Of a stretch of DNA of 64,000 nucleotides, positions 51,035 through 62,825 are shown one piece after another (the stretch's first letter is position 1; each line of letters starts with the position of its first letter). Origin of the DNA: Marinobacter qingdaonensis (lineage in GTDB: Bacteria > Pseudomonadota > Gammaproteobacteria > Pseudomonadales > Oleiphilaceae). The stretch lies in contig NZ_JAYDCJ010000003.1 of the NCBI RefSeq assembly GCF_034555935.1, positions 1,798,001 through 1,862,000 on the forward strand, read 5' to 3'. The position numbers were made by a program, and so were the translations under genes. The notes beneath the pieces were generated by a model, which was given only the letters and a program-made list of their open reading frames with translations, made no database searches and was not told the origin of the DNA.

Positions 51035-52831
51035 ATGGCTGATTATCAGGCACCTCTACGTGACATGCGCTTCGTTCTGAACGAGGTTTTTGATGCGCCT
51101 GCGCTGTGGGCGTCATTGCCCAAAGTCGCCGAGAATGTGGATCCGGATACGGCGGACGCCATCCTGGAAGAGGCAGGCAAAATCAGTTCCGGTGTGCTGG
51201 CCCCGCTGAACCGCGAAGGCGACGAACAGGGCAGCAAGTGGAACGACGGCGAGGTTACTGCGCCGGAAGGATTCAAAGAAGCCTACCAGACCATCGTTGA
51301 AGGTGGCTGGAACGGCCTGGGTGGTAACCCGGACTTCGGCGGCATGGGGATGCCGAAGACCCTGGTCGCCCAGTTCGAGGAAATGATGCAGGGCGCCAAC
51401 ATGGCGTTTGGTCTGGCGCCGATGCTGACCGCCGGGGCCTGTCTGGCGCTGGACGCCCACGGCAGTCAGGAACTGAAGGAAAAGTACCTGCCGAACATGT
51501 ACTCGGGCGTCTGGTCCGGGGCCATGGATCTGACCGAGCCCCACGCCGGTACCGACCTGGGCATCATCCGTACCAAGGCCGAGCCCAATTCTGATGGCTC
51601 GTTCAACGTCACAGGCACCAAGATCTTCATCACCTGGGGCGAGCACGACATGGCCGAGAACATCATACACCTGGTGCTCGCCAAGCTGCCGGACGCGCCG
51701 AAAGGCCCGAAGGGCATTTCCCTGTTCCTGGTGCCCAAGTTTCTGGTCAACGACGACGGCTCCCTGGGTGAGCGCAACAGCTTCAGCTGCGGTTCCATCG
51801 AAAAGAAGATGGGCATCAAGGGGTCCGCCACCTGCGTGATGAACTTTGACGGTGCCAAGGGCTGGCTGGTCGGTGAAGAGAACAAGGGCCTGGCCGCCAT
51901 GTTCACCATGATGAACTACGAGCGCCTGGGTGTCGGTATTCAGGGCATCGGTGCCGCCGAGGCCTCCCTGCAGAGTGCCCGCGAATACGCCCTGGAGCGC
52001 ATCCAGAGCCGCGCCCCGACCGGCGCCCAGCAGCCGGAGAAAGCCGCCGACCCGATCCTAGTGCACCCGGATGTGCGTCGCATGCTGCTGACCATGAAAG
52101 GCTATGTCGAGGGCGGTCGTGCCTTCTCGACCTACGTGGCCCAGTGGCTGGACATCGCCAAGTACGCCGATGCCGCCGACGAGGAGCGTCGCAAGTACGC
52201 CGAAGGCATGGTCGCCCTGCTGACACCGGTGGCGAAAGCCTTCCTGACCGATCGTGGCCTCGATGCCTGCATCATCGGCCAACAGGTGTTCGGTGGCCAC
52301 GGCTTCATCCGGGAGTGGGGGCAGGAGCAGCTGGTCCGTGACTGCCGTATCACCCAGATCTACGAGGGCACCAACGGTATCCAGGCGCTGGATCTCATGG
52401 GTCGGAAAGTGGTTGGCAGCCAGGGCAAGCTGTACGAGCTGTTCGCGCAGGACGTCGCCGCCTTTATCGAGGAAAACAGTGGTGATGCCACCCTGCGTCC
52501 GTTCCTGGAGCCGCTGGCGGCTGCCTTCGAGCGTCTGTCGGATGTGACCGAACACGTGATCACTCAGGCCGGCGACAACCCGGACGCCATCGGTGCCGCA
52601 TCGGTCGATTACCTTGACCTGTTCGGTCTGACTGCCCTGGGCTATATGTGGGCGAAAATGGTCAAGGCCGCGGCACCCAAGGCCGAGGGCGACAGTTCCG
52701 GTTTCTACACCGGCAAGCTGAAGACCGCGCGCTTCTACTTCGACCGCCTGCTGCCAAAGACCGTGTCTTTGGCCGAAGGTATCCGCAGTGGCAGCGACTC
52801 CATGATGGCGCTCACTGCCGAGGAGTTCTGA
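51035..52831 (+). CDS. Long-form acyl-CoA dehydrogenase (second of a tandem pair)
   Basis: The product is 598 residues and clearly related to the preceding enzyme along its whole length, for example YQAPLRDMRFVLNEV at the start, MDLTEPHAGTDLGIIRTKAEP near residue 165 and IYEGTNGIQALDLMGRKV near residue 445, which should hold the catalytic glutamate. The two copies differ in the N-terminal third and presumably in chain-length preference. GGAGAG precedes the ATG. No palindrome like that upstream of the first copy is seen here. Confidence 0.93.
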   Translation: MADYQAPLRDMRFVLNEVFDAPALWASLPKVAENVDPDTADAILEEAGKISSGVLAPLNREGDEQGSKWNDGEVTAPEGFKEAYQTIVEGGWNGLGGNPDFGGMGMPKTLVAQFEEMMQGANMAFGLAPMLTAGACLALDAHGSQELKEKYLPNMYSGVWSGAMDLTEPHAGTDLGIIRTKAEPNSDGSFNVTGTKIFITWGEHDMAENIIHLVLAKLPDAPKGPKGISLFLVPKFLVNDDGSLGERNSFSCGSIEKKMGIKGSATCVMNFDGAKGWLVGEENKGLAAMFTMMNYERLGVGIQGIGAAEASLQSAREYALERIQSRAPTGAQQPEKAADPILVHPDVRRMLLTMKGYVEGGRAFSTYVAQWLDIAKYADAADEERRKYAEGMVALLTPVAKAFLTDRGLDACIIGQQVFGGHGFIREWGQEQLVRDCRITQIYEGTNGIQALDLMGRKVVGSQGKLYELFAQDVAAFIEENSGDATLRPFLEPLAAAFERLSDVTEHVITQAGDNPDAIGAASVDYLDLFGLTALGYMWAKMVKAAAPKAEGDSSGFYTGKLKTARFYFDRLLPKTVSLAEGIRSGSDSMMALTAEEF

Positions 52832-52854
52832 TCGGCGGTAACCGCTGAAGCAAC

Positions 52855-52884
52855 AAAAAAGCAGGCCTGGGGCCTGCTTTTTTT
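52855..52884. terminator. Bidirectional terminator after the second acyl-CoA dehydrogenase gene
   Basis: GCAGGCC and GGCCTGC form a 7-bp stem around a 3-base loop, flanked by six A residues on one side and seven T residues on the other, so it also serves the convergent endonuclease-like gene. Confidence 0.92.
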
Positions 52885-52904
52885 ATGCCGGTGACGGCGT
52901 CAGA

Positions 52905-53540
52905 TCAGAGTCGCTTGATCCGGTCCGGTTGGGTAACGAAGGGGTTTCCGTTGCCCTGGATTTCGGCGACGCGCCGGTGGCGGGTCAGCTCGGTGTCATC
53001 GGGCGGATCCATGGCGCTCCAGCCCTGGAACACCGGGGTGGCGCCGAGCCACGGCAAGCCGTAGGTGTCGACCATGTAGGCGACGGTGCGGGCAACATCG
53101 CCTTTTACCGCCGCCGGTGGCTCGAAGAAGCCAGCGCTTTCGCGAATGCCGCAGTCGTCGGTCTTGATGGTCTCGCCCAGGTTCTCGTAACGCACGTTGC
53201 GGCGTTGCATCTCCGTGCGGGTCTTGACCGGCACCATGTTGTGCAGGTCAGAGGCAATCTGGCGGTAACGGTTGTCCTGCTCGCACTGCCGGGACGTGCC
53301 GCAGTCCAGTGCACTGCGAATATCCGCCAGAGGGTAGACGTAACCGTCGGTGAGCAGAAAGCCTTTGCTGGTAAATGGGGCATTGCAGAAAAACGACGAG
53401 CCGCCATTGGCGTAGAGGTTGCCCCAGAATTCGTTCTTGATCACGGTGTCCGGATCGCTGAAGCGGGTGTTCTGACCCACGACCAGACTGCCGGATGCCA
53501 CCAAAAGCAGGGTGATGCTGGTTACAAAAGCGCGTTTCAT
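52905..53540 (-). CDS. Endonuclease I family protein, catalytic His missing
   Basis: The product is 211 residues with a signal peptide (MKRAFVTSITLLLVASGSLVVG). The family pattern is clear in DLHNMVPV near residue 108, EPPAAVKGDVARTVAYMVDTYGL near residue 147, and EIQGNGNPFV near the end, as in secreted EndA/NucM/Vvn nucleases. However, where active members have EHVxP with the general-base histidine, this protein reads DGYVYPLAD. It may be an inactive or re-purposed periplasmic protein. I use the ATG at 53540, where the signal peptide begins. Confidence 0.82.
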   Translation of the reverse strand: MKRAFVTSITLLLVASGSLVVGQNTRFSDPDTVIKNEFWGNLYANGGSSFFCNAPFTSKGFLLTDGYVYPLADIRSALDCGTSRQCEQDNRYRQIASDLHNMVPVKTRTEMQRRNVRYENLGETIKTDDCGIRESAGFFEPPAAVKGDVARTVAYMVDTYGLPWLGATPVFQGWSAMDPPDDTELTRHRRVAEIQGNGNPFVTQPDRIKRL

Positions 53541-53709
53541 ATTGTTGTTTATACCTCGCAGTGAATCCGAGCAAGGAAGCGAAGGGGCGTCTGCGCGCCG
53601 GCCCATATAACCCCGGGGTCAAAAATATGACGCTTCGTTCACTCGTACTGTGAAGTATGACACAGGGACCCACGCCAAACGGGCCAGTTTGGTTGAGAAT
53701 TGTCGCGTT

Positions 53710-53727
53710 GTGTTAACCGGTTAACAC
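53710..53727. repeat. Perfect 18-bp palindrome
   Basis: GTGTTAACC and GGTTAACAC meet without a spacer, immediately beside the stop codon of the coiled-coil gene. It may be an operator or protein-binding site. There is no adjacent T run, so it is not an ordinary terminator. Confidence 0.7.
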
Positions 53728-53728
53728 T

Positions 53729-53992
53729 TCACTTCAATTTGTTGCGGATGTTCTGGTAGCCGGTTTTCAGGTCCTCGCCCAGTTTGTGCGCGCGTTGGCG
53801 GGCTTCCTGGGAGGCGTCGCTGGCGTCGTGTAGCACCTGATCCAGTTTGGTTCGGAACCGATCCCAGTCCTGTTCCAGGTCGTCCCACTCGTCCTTGACG
53901 TCTTCCTTGGCCAAGTGCATCTGCACCCGGGCTTCGTCCCGGTACTGTTTGATCTTCTCAGACAGCTTTCGAAGTTCGTCCTGAAGGTTCAT
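53729..53992 (-). CDS. Small charged coiled-coil protein
   Basis: The product is 87 residues with no signal or membrane segment. It is almost entirely predicted helix, rich in Lys, Glu, Asp, Arg and Gln, with heptads from about residue 5 to 60 (RKLSEKIKQYRDEARVQMHL and onward). I use the ATG at 53992, which has GAGG at a suitable distance; upstream residues to 54055 lack that character. Similar small helical proteins are often stress-related, but no family is recognised. Confidence 0.65.
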   Translation of the reverse strand: MNLQDELRKLSEKIKQYRDEARVQMHLAKEDVKDEWDDLEQDWDRFRTKLDQVLHDASDASQEARQRAHKLGEDLKTGYQNIRNKLK

Positions 53993-54103
53993 GGTGAATA
54001 CCTCTTCTGAACGCGGCGTCCTCTTTAACATGCGCTGAGAGCGTAAAGCCGTCAAGTGGTCCGGGAGGCGGGTCGGTGCAGTGTGAGAGGGTGCCTGGGC
54101 CTG

Positions 54104-55111
54104 TCAGGAACGGACCGCGAGCTGAACCGAGAGGTCGCGCAGGTATTGCCAGGGCGTGAGTGAATCGAAGCCCTTGGCGGCTCGGTCGATGTCGCTGCAC
54201 AGGGCCAGGGCGGCGTGCAGTTGGGGGCGGTTCAGGCGCCGGGCCGCCTGTTCAATGACCCGGGCTCGTTGGGGCTGGAATACTCCCCGTTTTTTGAGGA
54301 AGGCTGAGGGGTTCTCGCCCTGACTGGCAACCGACTTGAGCTCCAGAATGAGGTTGAGATCGCGGGTCAGCACTGCCAGCAGGCCAAGGGGATTCTCGCC
54401 CTCCTGTTGCAGGACCCCGATCATTTTGCCGGCGTGGGGCGCTCGGCCAGCCAGCAGTTCGGTGACCAGCTCAAAACCGTTGAAGCGGGAGCTGTCCTGC
54501 ACCGCCTGTTCCACCGCTTCCTCATCGATGGTCTGGCCCTGGTTGAGCAGGGACAGTCGGTCCAGTTCCTGGCTGGCCGCAAGCAGATTGCCTTCCAGTC
54601 GTTCAGCCAAAATCGCCAGGGCGCCCCGGGTCAGGCTGAGTCCACGGCTGGTGGCCCGTTGCTGCAGCCAGCCCTGGAATTTGTTGGCATCGATGGGCCA
54701 GACCGGGACATGAACGCCCTTGTTCTGGAGCTCCTTGTACCATTTGCGACGGGTCTCAGCTGCGTCCAGTCGGGCGCTGATCAGCAGCAGCACCACGTCT
54801 TCGGGCGGATCCTGCAGCACCCGTTCCATCAGGGCCCGGCCATCGCCGAGTTTCCCGGTGGGCAAATGGATTTCAATGCGTCGGCGTTCCGCGAACAGGG
54901 ACATGGCGCTGAGTTCGTCGCCGACGGCGTTCCAGTCCATCTGGTGGTCTGCGTGGAAGGTCAGTCGGTCGAGGAAGCCCTGATCACGGGCGGTTTTGCG
55001 GATCTGGTCGCAACACTCCTGCACCAACAGCGGTTCGTCCCCGGAGATCAGGTAAACCGGAGCCAAGCCTTTTTTCAGCAGCTGGGGGAGTTTCTCCGGT
55101 TGCGTCTTCAT
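54104..55111 (-). CDS. holA: DNA polymerase III subunit delta
   Basis: The product is 335 residues, the clamp-loader subunit that opens the beta clamp. The N-terminal stretch PVYLISGDEPLLVQECCDQIRK near residue 17 is diagnostic; the P-loop region is non-functional as in all delta subunits. LSAMSLFAERRRIEIHLPTGK carries the beta-clamp-binding segment. It overlaps the upstream lptE by four bases. The order leuS-lptE-holA is universal in gammaproteobacteria. Confidence 0.95.
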   Translation of the reverse strand: MKTQPEKLPQLLKKGLAPVYLISGDEPLLVQECCDQIRKTARDQGFLDRLTFHADHQMDWNAVGDELSAMSLFAERRRIEIHLPTGKLGDGRALMERVLQDPPEDVVLLLISARLDAAETRRKWYKELQNKGVHVPVWPIDANKFQGWLQQRATSRGLSLTRGALAILAERLEGNLLAASQELDRLSLLNQGQTIDEEAVEQAVQDSSRFNGFELVTELLAGRAPHAGKMIGVLQQEGENPLGLLAVLTRDLNLILELKSVASQGENPSAFLKKRGVFQPQRARVIEQAARRLNRPQLHAALALCSDIDRAAKGFDSLTPWQYLRDLSVQLAVRS

Positions 55112-55692
55112 TGGGTGGATTCGTCCCCGGACGAGTCGTTGGTGCGGGCCGCTTCGTACTCCTCGCGCAGGGCGTCCAGGCGGGCCTCGGTCAGCGGCGC
55201 CAGCCGGAAGATGATCTGCTGGGCCAGCCGGTCGCTGAGTTGGGTGCGCAGTTCCTCTTCCTCCCGCTGCTTGGCCAGGACGTTGGTGTCGTCGTAGCGG
55301 TAACTTTCGGTGGAGGTGAGTCGGGTGTTGGCGATCATGGGCACCTTGTCGGCGCTCACCAGCTCGAGCGCGATCGAATGCCGGAGGGTGTATTCCGCGG
55401 CCGCGGCATCGACGGTAATGGCCGAGGCCCGCCGGTCGGCCTGAAACCGGCTCAAGGTCATGACGTAGGCCGCGTCATTGGCGGCGCTGAGGGCCACTTC
55501 ACCGAGCTCGAGCTGGTCCCGTACCGATTCGCACAGGATCTCCGGTACATCCTGGGTGCACTCTACCGCCAGCGGCTCCAGCGCCGAGGATACCGGCGGC
55601 GCCCCACGCAGCTGGAAGCCACAACCGGCCAGGCCGGCGGACAGCATCACCGCCAGGGCGGTGCCAGTGCGGGAAGCGCGCAGCAGGGGCAT
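55108..55692 (-). CDS. lptE: LPS-assembly lipoprotein LptE
   Basis: The product is 194 residues. A signal peptide with the lipobox LAGC (lipidated cysteine near residue 25, in LSAGLAGCGFQLRG) anchors it in the outer membrane, where it plugs the LptD barrel for LPS export. GCGFQLRG is the hallmark of the family. The ATG at 55692 starts one base after the leuS stop region; the frame open to 55833 is antisense-like sequence inside leuS. Helical, Glu/Arg-rich C-terminus. Confidence 0.93.
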   Translation of the reverse strand: MPLLRASRTGTALAVMLSAGLAGCGFQLRGAPPVSSALEPLAVECTQDVPEILCESVRDQLELGEVALSAANDAAYVMTLSRFQADRRASAITVDAAAAEYTLRHSIALELVSADKVPMIANTRLTSTESYRYDDTNVLAKQREEEELRTQLSDRLAQQIIFRLAPLTEARLDALREEYEAARTNDSSGDESTQ

Positions 55693-55693
55693 A

Positions 55694-58306
<2,613 letters not shown>

Positions 58307-58417
58307 TCAAAATGATGTTCGGAGCGGCCGGATATTCTAACGCACAGGAGGCCTTACAGGTAGTCTGCCAAATCCCCGATCCTGTGCCAGACTGAACATA
58401 ACTGGAGGAGGGCGGCT

Positions 58418-58966
58418 ATGACAGAACCAGAACGAAACCATCTGTCCGGTAAGGCGTTGGAAGTGTACGACCGGATGCTGGAGCGGGTGCAGGGACGGCT
58501 CCGGGAAGTGCAGGATTCGACCGTTGAAACCCTGGAAGAGGAAATCCGCGATGCCGTCCTGATGGAGTACGAACTGGAAGAGATGACCCGGGAGGAGGCG
58601 GACCTGCTGGGCGCCTACCTCAAACGCGATCTGGAACACCTGCTGCACTTTGTCGAGGAAACCGGGGAAGGCCTGACCGAGTGGCTGCAACTGGACATTT
58701 CCCTGCTCGAACACCAGCTGGCGGATCAGTTGTTTTCGGTGGCAGACCGGACCCTGGTCGACACCCTGGAGTTACGGCAAAAACTGGAAAACGACGACGC
58801 CGGCCATTACATCTCCGGGGAGGTGGCCACCGCCGGGATGTTCCGCTGCCTCAACTGCAGCCACATGCTGTGCCTCACCGCCACTAGCCATTTGTCGCCC
58901 TGCGAGGCCTGCGGCTCCCACTACTACGAGCGGGTCACGAGCCGCTGGCCGAGGAAGGAGGAATAA
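58418..58966 (+). CDS. Zinc-ribbon protein of the DUF1451 family
   Basis: The product is 182 residues. A helical acidic part (about 1-125, LEEEIRDAVLMEYELEEMTREEADLL) is followed by a zinc ribbon with two CxxC knuckles, CLNC and CEAC, at about 145-175. This matches the DUF1451 group found beside leuS or lnt in gammaproteobacteria. Its function is unknown. GGAGGAGGG is a strong ribosome site. The 3' end overlaps convergent lnt by 32 bases. Confidence 0.85.
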   Translation: MTEPERNHLSGKALEVYDRMLERVQGRLREVQDSTVETLEEEIRDAVLMEYELEEMTREEADLLGAYLKRDLEHLLHFVEETGEGLTEWLQLDISLLEHQLADQLFSVADRTLVDTLELRQKLENDDAGHYISGEVATAGMFRCLNCSHMLCLTATSHLSPCEACGSHYYERVTSRWPRKEE

Positions 58967-60497
58967 CCCGCTCGCGCACGAACACCACCAAAATCACCGC
59001 CAGCGTCAGCACCGGCCAGGAGCCGGTCTGCATGTAAGGGGTGCTGCCGGATGCGGTGTAGACATGGCCGCGCAGGGTTGCGCGCTCAAATTGCGGGATG
59101 GTCTCGGTCAGTCGACCACGGTGATCGATGATGGCGGTGACCCCGTTGTTGGTGCCTCGCACCATGTAACGACCGGTTTCCAGGGCCCGCATACGGGCAA
59201 TCTGGAGGTGTTGCAGCGGACCGATGGAGTCCCCGAACCAGCCGTCGTTACTGATGGTGAGCAGCAGTTCGGCGCCGCGACTGTTGAACGCCACGAAATC
59301 CGGGTAAGCCACCTCGTAGCAGATAAACGGCATGATCTGGATGCCGTTGGCGACCAGTGGCTCCTGATACTCCGGGCCGCGGCTGAAGTCGCTCATGGGC
59401 AGGTCGAAAAAGCCAATCAGGCCGCGCAGCACGCCCTGCAGCGGCACGTACTCGCCAAAGGGCACCAGCTTTTGCTTGTGGTACATGCCGTCACCGCTGC
59501 CCACCGCCATGATGCTGTTGTGGAAGGTGAAGTCCTCGATGCGATCGCTGAACCCGTACCAGGGAATGCCGGTGATCAGGGTGCTGTCGGCGCCAAGCCG
59601 CTCGTCGATGTGGTCGATGATCTTGCCGGCCTGGTCCTGGGGAATGGGGATGGCGGTTTCCGGCCACAGGATCAGGTCGGTGTCCCAGTGCTCCTCGGTC
59701 ATTCCCAGGTAGGTGACAATCTGGTCCTTCAGGAACTCCGGATCCCATTTGATCTGCTGCGGAATGTTGCCCTGCATGGCGGCGAAGCTGGTGGGCTCGG
59801 TGCTGACATTCGTCCACGCCACCCGATTCAGGGACGGTCCTGCCAGCCAGGGCAGCGCCATGACCACCAAAGTTAGAGCCGCGGCGGTGTGCCGGCGCTG
59901 GCTGATCAGCCACCAGGCACCATAGAGGGCGGCGCCGGAAACGGTGACCCAGAAGGTCAGGCCGTGGACGCCCAGCAGTGGGGCCCAGCCAGCCAGGGGG
60001 CCGTCGGTGTGGGCGGTGCCCAGGTACAGCCAGGGAAACCCGGTCAGCAGCCAGCCCCGCAGCCAGTCCCCGAGAATCCAGATGGCGGGAAACAGCAGTA
60101 GCCGGCGGATCTGGCTGTCCTTGGCCAGCTTGCCCCAGAACCAGAACGCCAGACCGTGAAACAGCGCCAGGCCGGCGACGAAGATCACCGTCAGCAGGAC
60201 CGAGACCGGAATGGAGGTGTTGCCGTACTGGCTGATGCTGATGTAGACCCAACTGGCGCCGCTGCCGAACAGGCCCAGTCCGGTGAACCAGCCGGCCGCG
60301 AACAGTCGTTCGGGCCGCAGCGGAACCGCGACCAGCACAATCAGCAGGGCCGACAGGGGGCCCAGCCACCACAGCTCGAAGGGGGAGAACGTCAGGGTCT
60401 GCAGCGCGCCGGCGATCAGCAGCAGGCTGCGGCTCAGCCAGCGACTGGCCGACAGCGTTGTGGACCAGGCCGGCATGTCTGTGGCTTCACTGTTCAC
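58935..60497 (-). CDS. lnt: Apolipoprotein N-acyltransferase
   Basis: The product is 520 residues, an inner-membrane enzyme that adds the third acyl chain to lipoproteins. Six N-terminal membrane segments precede the nitrilase-like periplasmic domain. The Glu-Lys-Cys triad is visible: LWPETAIP near residue 268, KQKLVPFGEYVP near 335 and PFICYEVAYPD near 387. Its start overlaps the ybeX end by 11 bases. Substrates in this window would include LptE and the PrcB-like lipoprotein. Confidence 0.95.
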   Translation of the reverse strand: MNSEATDMPAWSTTLSASRWLSRSLLLIAGALQTLTFSPFELWWLGPLSALLIVLVAVPLRPERLFAAGWFTGLGLFGSGASWVYISISQYGNTSIPVSVLLTVIFVAGLALFHGLAFWFWGKLAKDSQIRRLLLFPAIWILGDWLRGWLLTGFPWLYLGTAHTDGPLAGWAPLLGVHGLTFWVTVSGAALYGAWWLISQRRHTAAALTLVVMALPWLAGPSLNRVAWTNVSTEPTSFAAMQGNIPQQIKWDPEFLKDQIVTYLGMTEEHWDTDLILWPETAIPIPQDQAGKIIDHIDERLGADSTLITGIPWYGFSDRIEDFTFHNSIMAVGSGDGMYHKQKLVPFGEYVPLQGVLRGLIGFFDLPMSDFSRGPEYQEPLVANGIQIMPFICYEVAYPDFVAFNSRGAELLLTISNDGWFGDSIGPLQHLQIARMRALETGRYMVRGTNNGVTAIIDHRGRLTETIPQFERATLRGHVYTASGSTPYMQTGSWPVLTLAVILVVFVRERVIPPSSASGS

Positions 60498-61332
60498 TGC
60501 GCGTGACCTGCAGAAGACGGATAACCCGGTTGTCCGCGTTGGCGATGGTGAACTTCAAACCACCGAACGCAACCGTTTCGCCCCGTCTGGGCAGGTGACC
60601 AAACTCCTTGAGTACCAGGCCGCCGATGGTGTCGAACTCCTCTTCATCGAGTTCGGTTTCGAAGAATTCGTTGAAATCGTCGACCGGGGTGACCGCCTTG
60701 ACCGCGAAGGTGCCGTCGCCGCGGGCCTTGATGTGGGTCTCTTCGTCAAAATCGTGCTCGTCCTCGATCTCACCGACGATTTGCTCAAGCACGTCTTCAA
60801 TGGTGATCAGGCCGGCGGTCCCGCCATACTCGTCCACCACGATGGCCATGTGGTTGCGGTTTTCCTTGAACTCCTTGAGCAGCTGGTTCAGGCGTTTGCT
60901 CTCGGGCACGAAGGTGGGCGGGCGCAGGATTTCACGGATCTTGTTCCAATTCAGCTCGTTGTTCAGTGCCAGGGGCAGCAGGTCCTTGGCCAGCAGAACG
61001 CCGATGACGTCGTCCTGGCTGTCGCCAATGACCGGGAAGCGGCTGTGGGCAGAGGCGATGATCTCGCCGAGGAATTCCTTGGGGTCCTGGGAGGCTTTGA
61101 CCGTGACCATCTGGGAGCGCGGGATCATGATCTCGTCCGAGCGCATGTCGATGACCTGCATGGCGCCTTCGATGATGCTCATGGCGTCGGCATCGATGAT
61201 GTCCTGGGACTCAGCGTCCCGCAGGATTTCCAGCACGTCCTCAACGGACTCAGGCCCGCTGGAGAAGGCCTGTGATATACGCTCCAGCCAGGACTTTCCG
61301 CCCTGACTGCGACTCGACTGGTCGTCGTTCAT
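60487..61332 (-). CDS. ybeX: Soluble CBS-domain protein CorC/YbeX
   Basis: The product is 281 residues without membrane segments. Two CBS domains (about 65-190, with [16 protein letters not shown]) are followed by a CorC_HlyC domain at the end ([21 protein letters not shown]). In Escherichia coli the protein affects magnesium/cobalt efflux and ribosome stability. It overlaps ybeY by four bases and lnt by 11, so the phoH-ybeY-ybeX-lnt block is one operon. Confidence 0.95.
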   Translation of the reverse strand: MNDDQSSRSQGGKSWLERISQAFSSGPESVEDVLEILRDAESQDIIDADAMSIIEGAMQVIDMRSDEIMIPRSQMVTVKASQDPKEFLGEIIASAHSRFPVIGDSQDDVIGVLLAKDLLPLALNNELNWNKIREILRPPTFVPESKRLNQLLKEFKENRNHMAIVVDEYGGTAGLITIEDVLEQIVGEIEDEHDFDEETHIKARGDGTFAVKAVTPVDDFNEFFETELDEEEFDTIGGLVLKEFGHLPRRGETVAFGGLKFTIANADNRVIRLLQVTRSEQ

Positions 61333-61802
61333 GAGTCTTGTTCCGTTTCCTCTGCGTCGTAGGGGTTGCCAAACCCAAGTTGGTCCAGAAGCCGAATTTC
61401 CAGGGCTTCCATGACCTCGGCATCGTCATCGTCTATGTGATCATAGCCCTGAAGATGCAGCATACCGTGAACCACCATGTGCGCCCAGTGCGCCACCGGT
61501 GTCTTGCCTTGCTCGACCGCCTCCTGTTCGACAACAGGGGCGCAAATGACGAGATCTCCCGCCAATGGCACCGTTATACCGGCTGGCGCCTCAAATGGGA
61601 AGGACAACACATTGGTCGGTTTGTCCTTGCCCCGGTACTGGTGATTGAGGGCCTGGCTCTCGTCGACGCCGACAATACGTATGGTCACTTCGGATGGATG
61701 CTCACCCTGCCAGGCCAGTGCCGCCCAGGTCTCGAACAGGGAAGACTCGGGCACCCCGGAGCCCTCAAAAACGTTCTGGAAGTCGACCGTCAGTTGGCTC
61801 AC
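61329..61802 (-). CDS. ybeY: Endoribonuclease YbeY
   Basis: The product is 157 residues, a metal-dependent endoribonuclease in 16S rRNA 3'-end maturation and ribosome quality control. The zinc motif H3xH5xH is visible as [15 protein letters not shown] near residue 112, and [26 protein letters not shown] is the family signature. It overlaps phoH by four bases upstream and ybeX by four bases downstream. Confidence 0.97.
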   Translation of the reverse strand: MSQLTVDFQNVFEGSGVPESSLFETWAALAWQGEHPSEVTIRIVGVDESQALNHQYRGKDKPTNVLSFPFEAPAGITVPLAGDLVICAPVVEQEAVEQGKTPVAHWAHMVVHGMLHLQGYDHIDDDDAEVMEALEIRLLDQLGFGNPYDAEETEQDS

Positions 61803-62782
61803 TGGCTGGTACCGCTGCCGTCGTCGAAGGAGTCGTAGGCTTCGACAATGCGCTGCACCAGCGGGTGACGCACCACGTCCTTGGCGCCAAAGCGGGTAAA
61901 GCCGATGCCGGTGACCTTGCCCAGGACGCCGGCGGCGTGGATCAACCCGGAATTTTGGCCGCGCGGCAGGTCCACCTGGGTGGTGTCGCCGGTAATCACC
62001 GCGGTCGAGCCAAAGCCGATCCGGGTCAGGAACATCTTCATCTGCTCCCGGGTGGTGTTCTGGCTTTCATCCAGGATGATGAACGAGTTGTTCAGGGTCC
62101 GGCCGCGCATGAACGCCAGCGGTGCAATCTCGATCACGCTTTTTTCGATCAGCCGGGTGACCTGATCAAACCCGAGCATTTCGTACAGGGCGTCGTACAG
62201 GGGGCGCAGGTAGGGATCGACCTTCTGGGCCAGGTCGCCGGGCAGAAACCCGAGCTTTTCACCCGCCTCCACCGCCGGGCGCACCAGCAGAATCCGCTTC
62301 ACCTGCTCGTCCTTCAGGGCTTCCACGGCACAGGCCACGGCCAGCCAGGTCTTGCCGGTGCCGGCCGGTCCGATGCCGAAGTTGATGTCGTGGCTACGGA
62401 TGTTGTGGACGTACTTCTGCTGGTTGGCACCCCGGGGCTTGGCCTGCAGTTTCGGGGTCTTGATCACCGTGACCGCGCCGTCATAGGGCACGTCCTCCGG
62501 CAGGCGCTCGTAGCCGGTCTCGCGGATGTACAGGTGCACCGTGTCCGGTGAGATCTCGTCGCTGGCCTCGGTTTCCCGGTACAGGTGCCGCACGACCTCG
62601 ACCGCGGCGGCGACGTGCTCGGTCTCACCCTGGATCCGGAAGTGGTGGCCGCGGCGACCGATGGTCACCTGCAGGCGCCGTTCGATGTGCTTGAGGTTCT
62701 CATCGAACGGGCCGCAGAGGGTGGTCAGGCGGTGCTGGTCCGCCGGGTGCAGGTCGAATTGTCTGGAATCGTGGGTGCTCAA
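61799..62782 (-). CDS. ybeZ: PhoH-like ATPase YbeZ
   Basis: The product is 327 residues. The Walker A motif is [13 protein letters not shown] near residue 140, with Walker B ILDESQN near residue 225. The N-terminal part has a KH-like element ([21 protein letters not shown]), which may bind RNA. It works with YbeY in rRNA maturation in relatives. It lies 43 bases downstream of miaB and overlaps ybeY by four bases. Confidence 0.95.
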   Translation of the reverse strand: MSTHDSRQFDLHPADQHRLTTLCGPFDENLKHIERRLQVTIGRRGHHFRIQGETEHVAAAVEVVRHLYRETEASDEISPDTVHLYIRETGYERLPEDVPYDGAVTVIKTPKLQAKPRGANQQKYVHNIRSHDINFGIGPAGTGKTWLAVACAVEALKDEQVKRILLVRPAVEAGEKLGFLPGDLAQKVDPYLRPLYDALYEMLGFDQVTRLIEKSVIEIAPLAFMRGRTLNNSFIILDESQNTTREQMKMFLTRIGFGSTAVITGDTTQVDLPRGQNSGLIHAAGVLGKVTGIGFTRFGAKDVVRHPLVQRIVEAYDSFDDGSGTSQ

Positions 62783-62825
62783 AGATGCTCCGTTTGCGTT
62801 GGCTTTCCGGTCCAGGGGTTACCGC

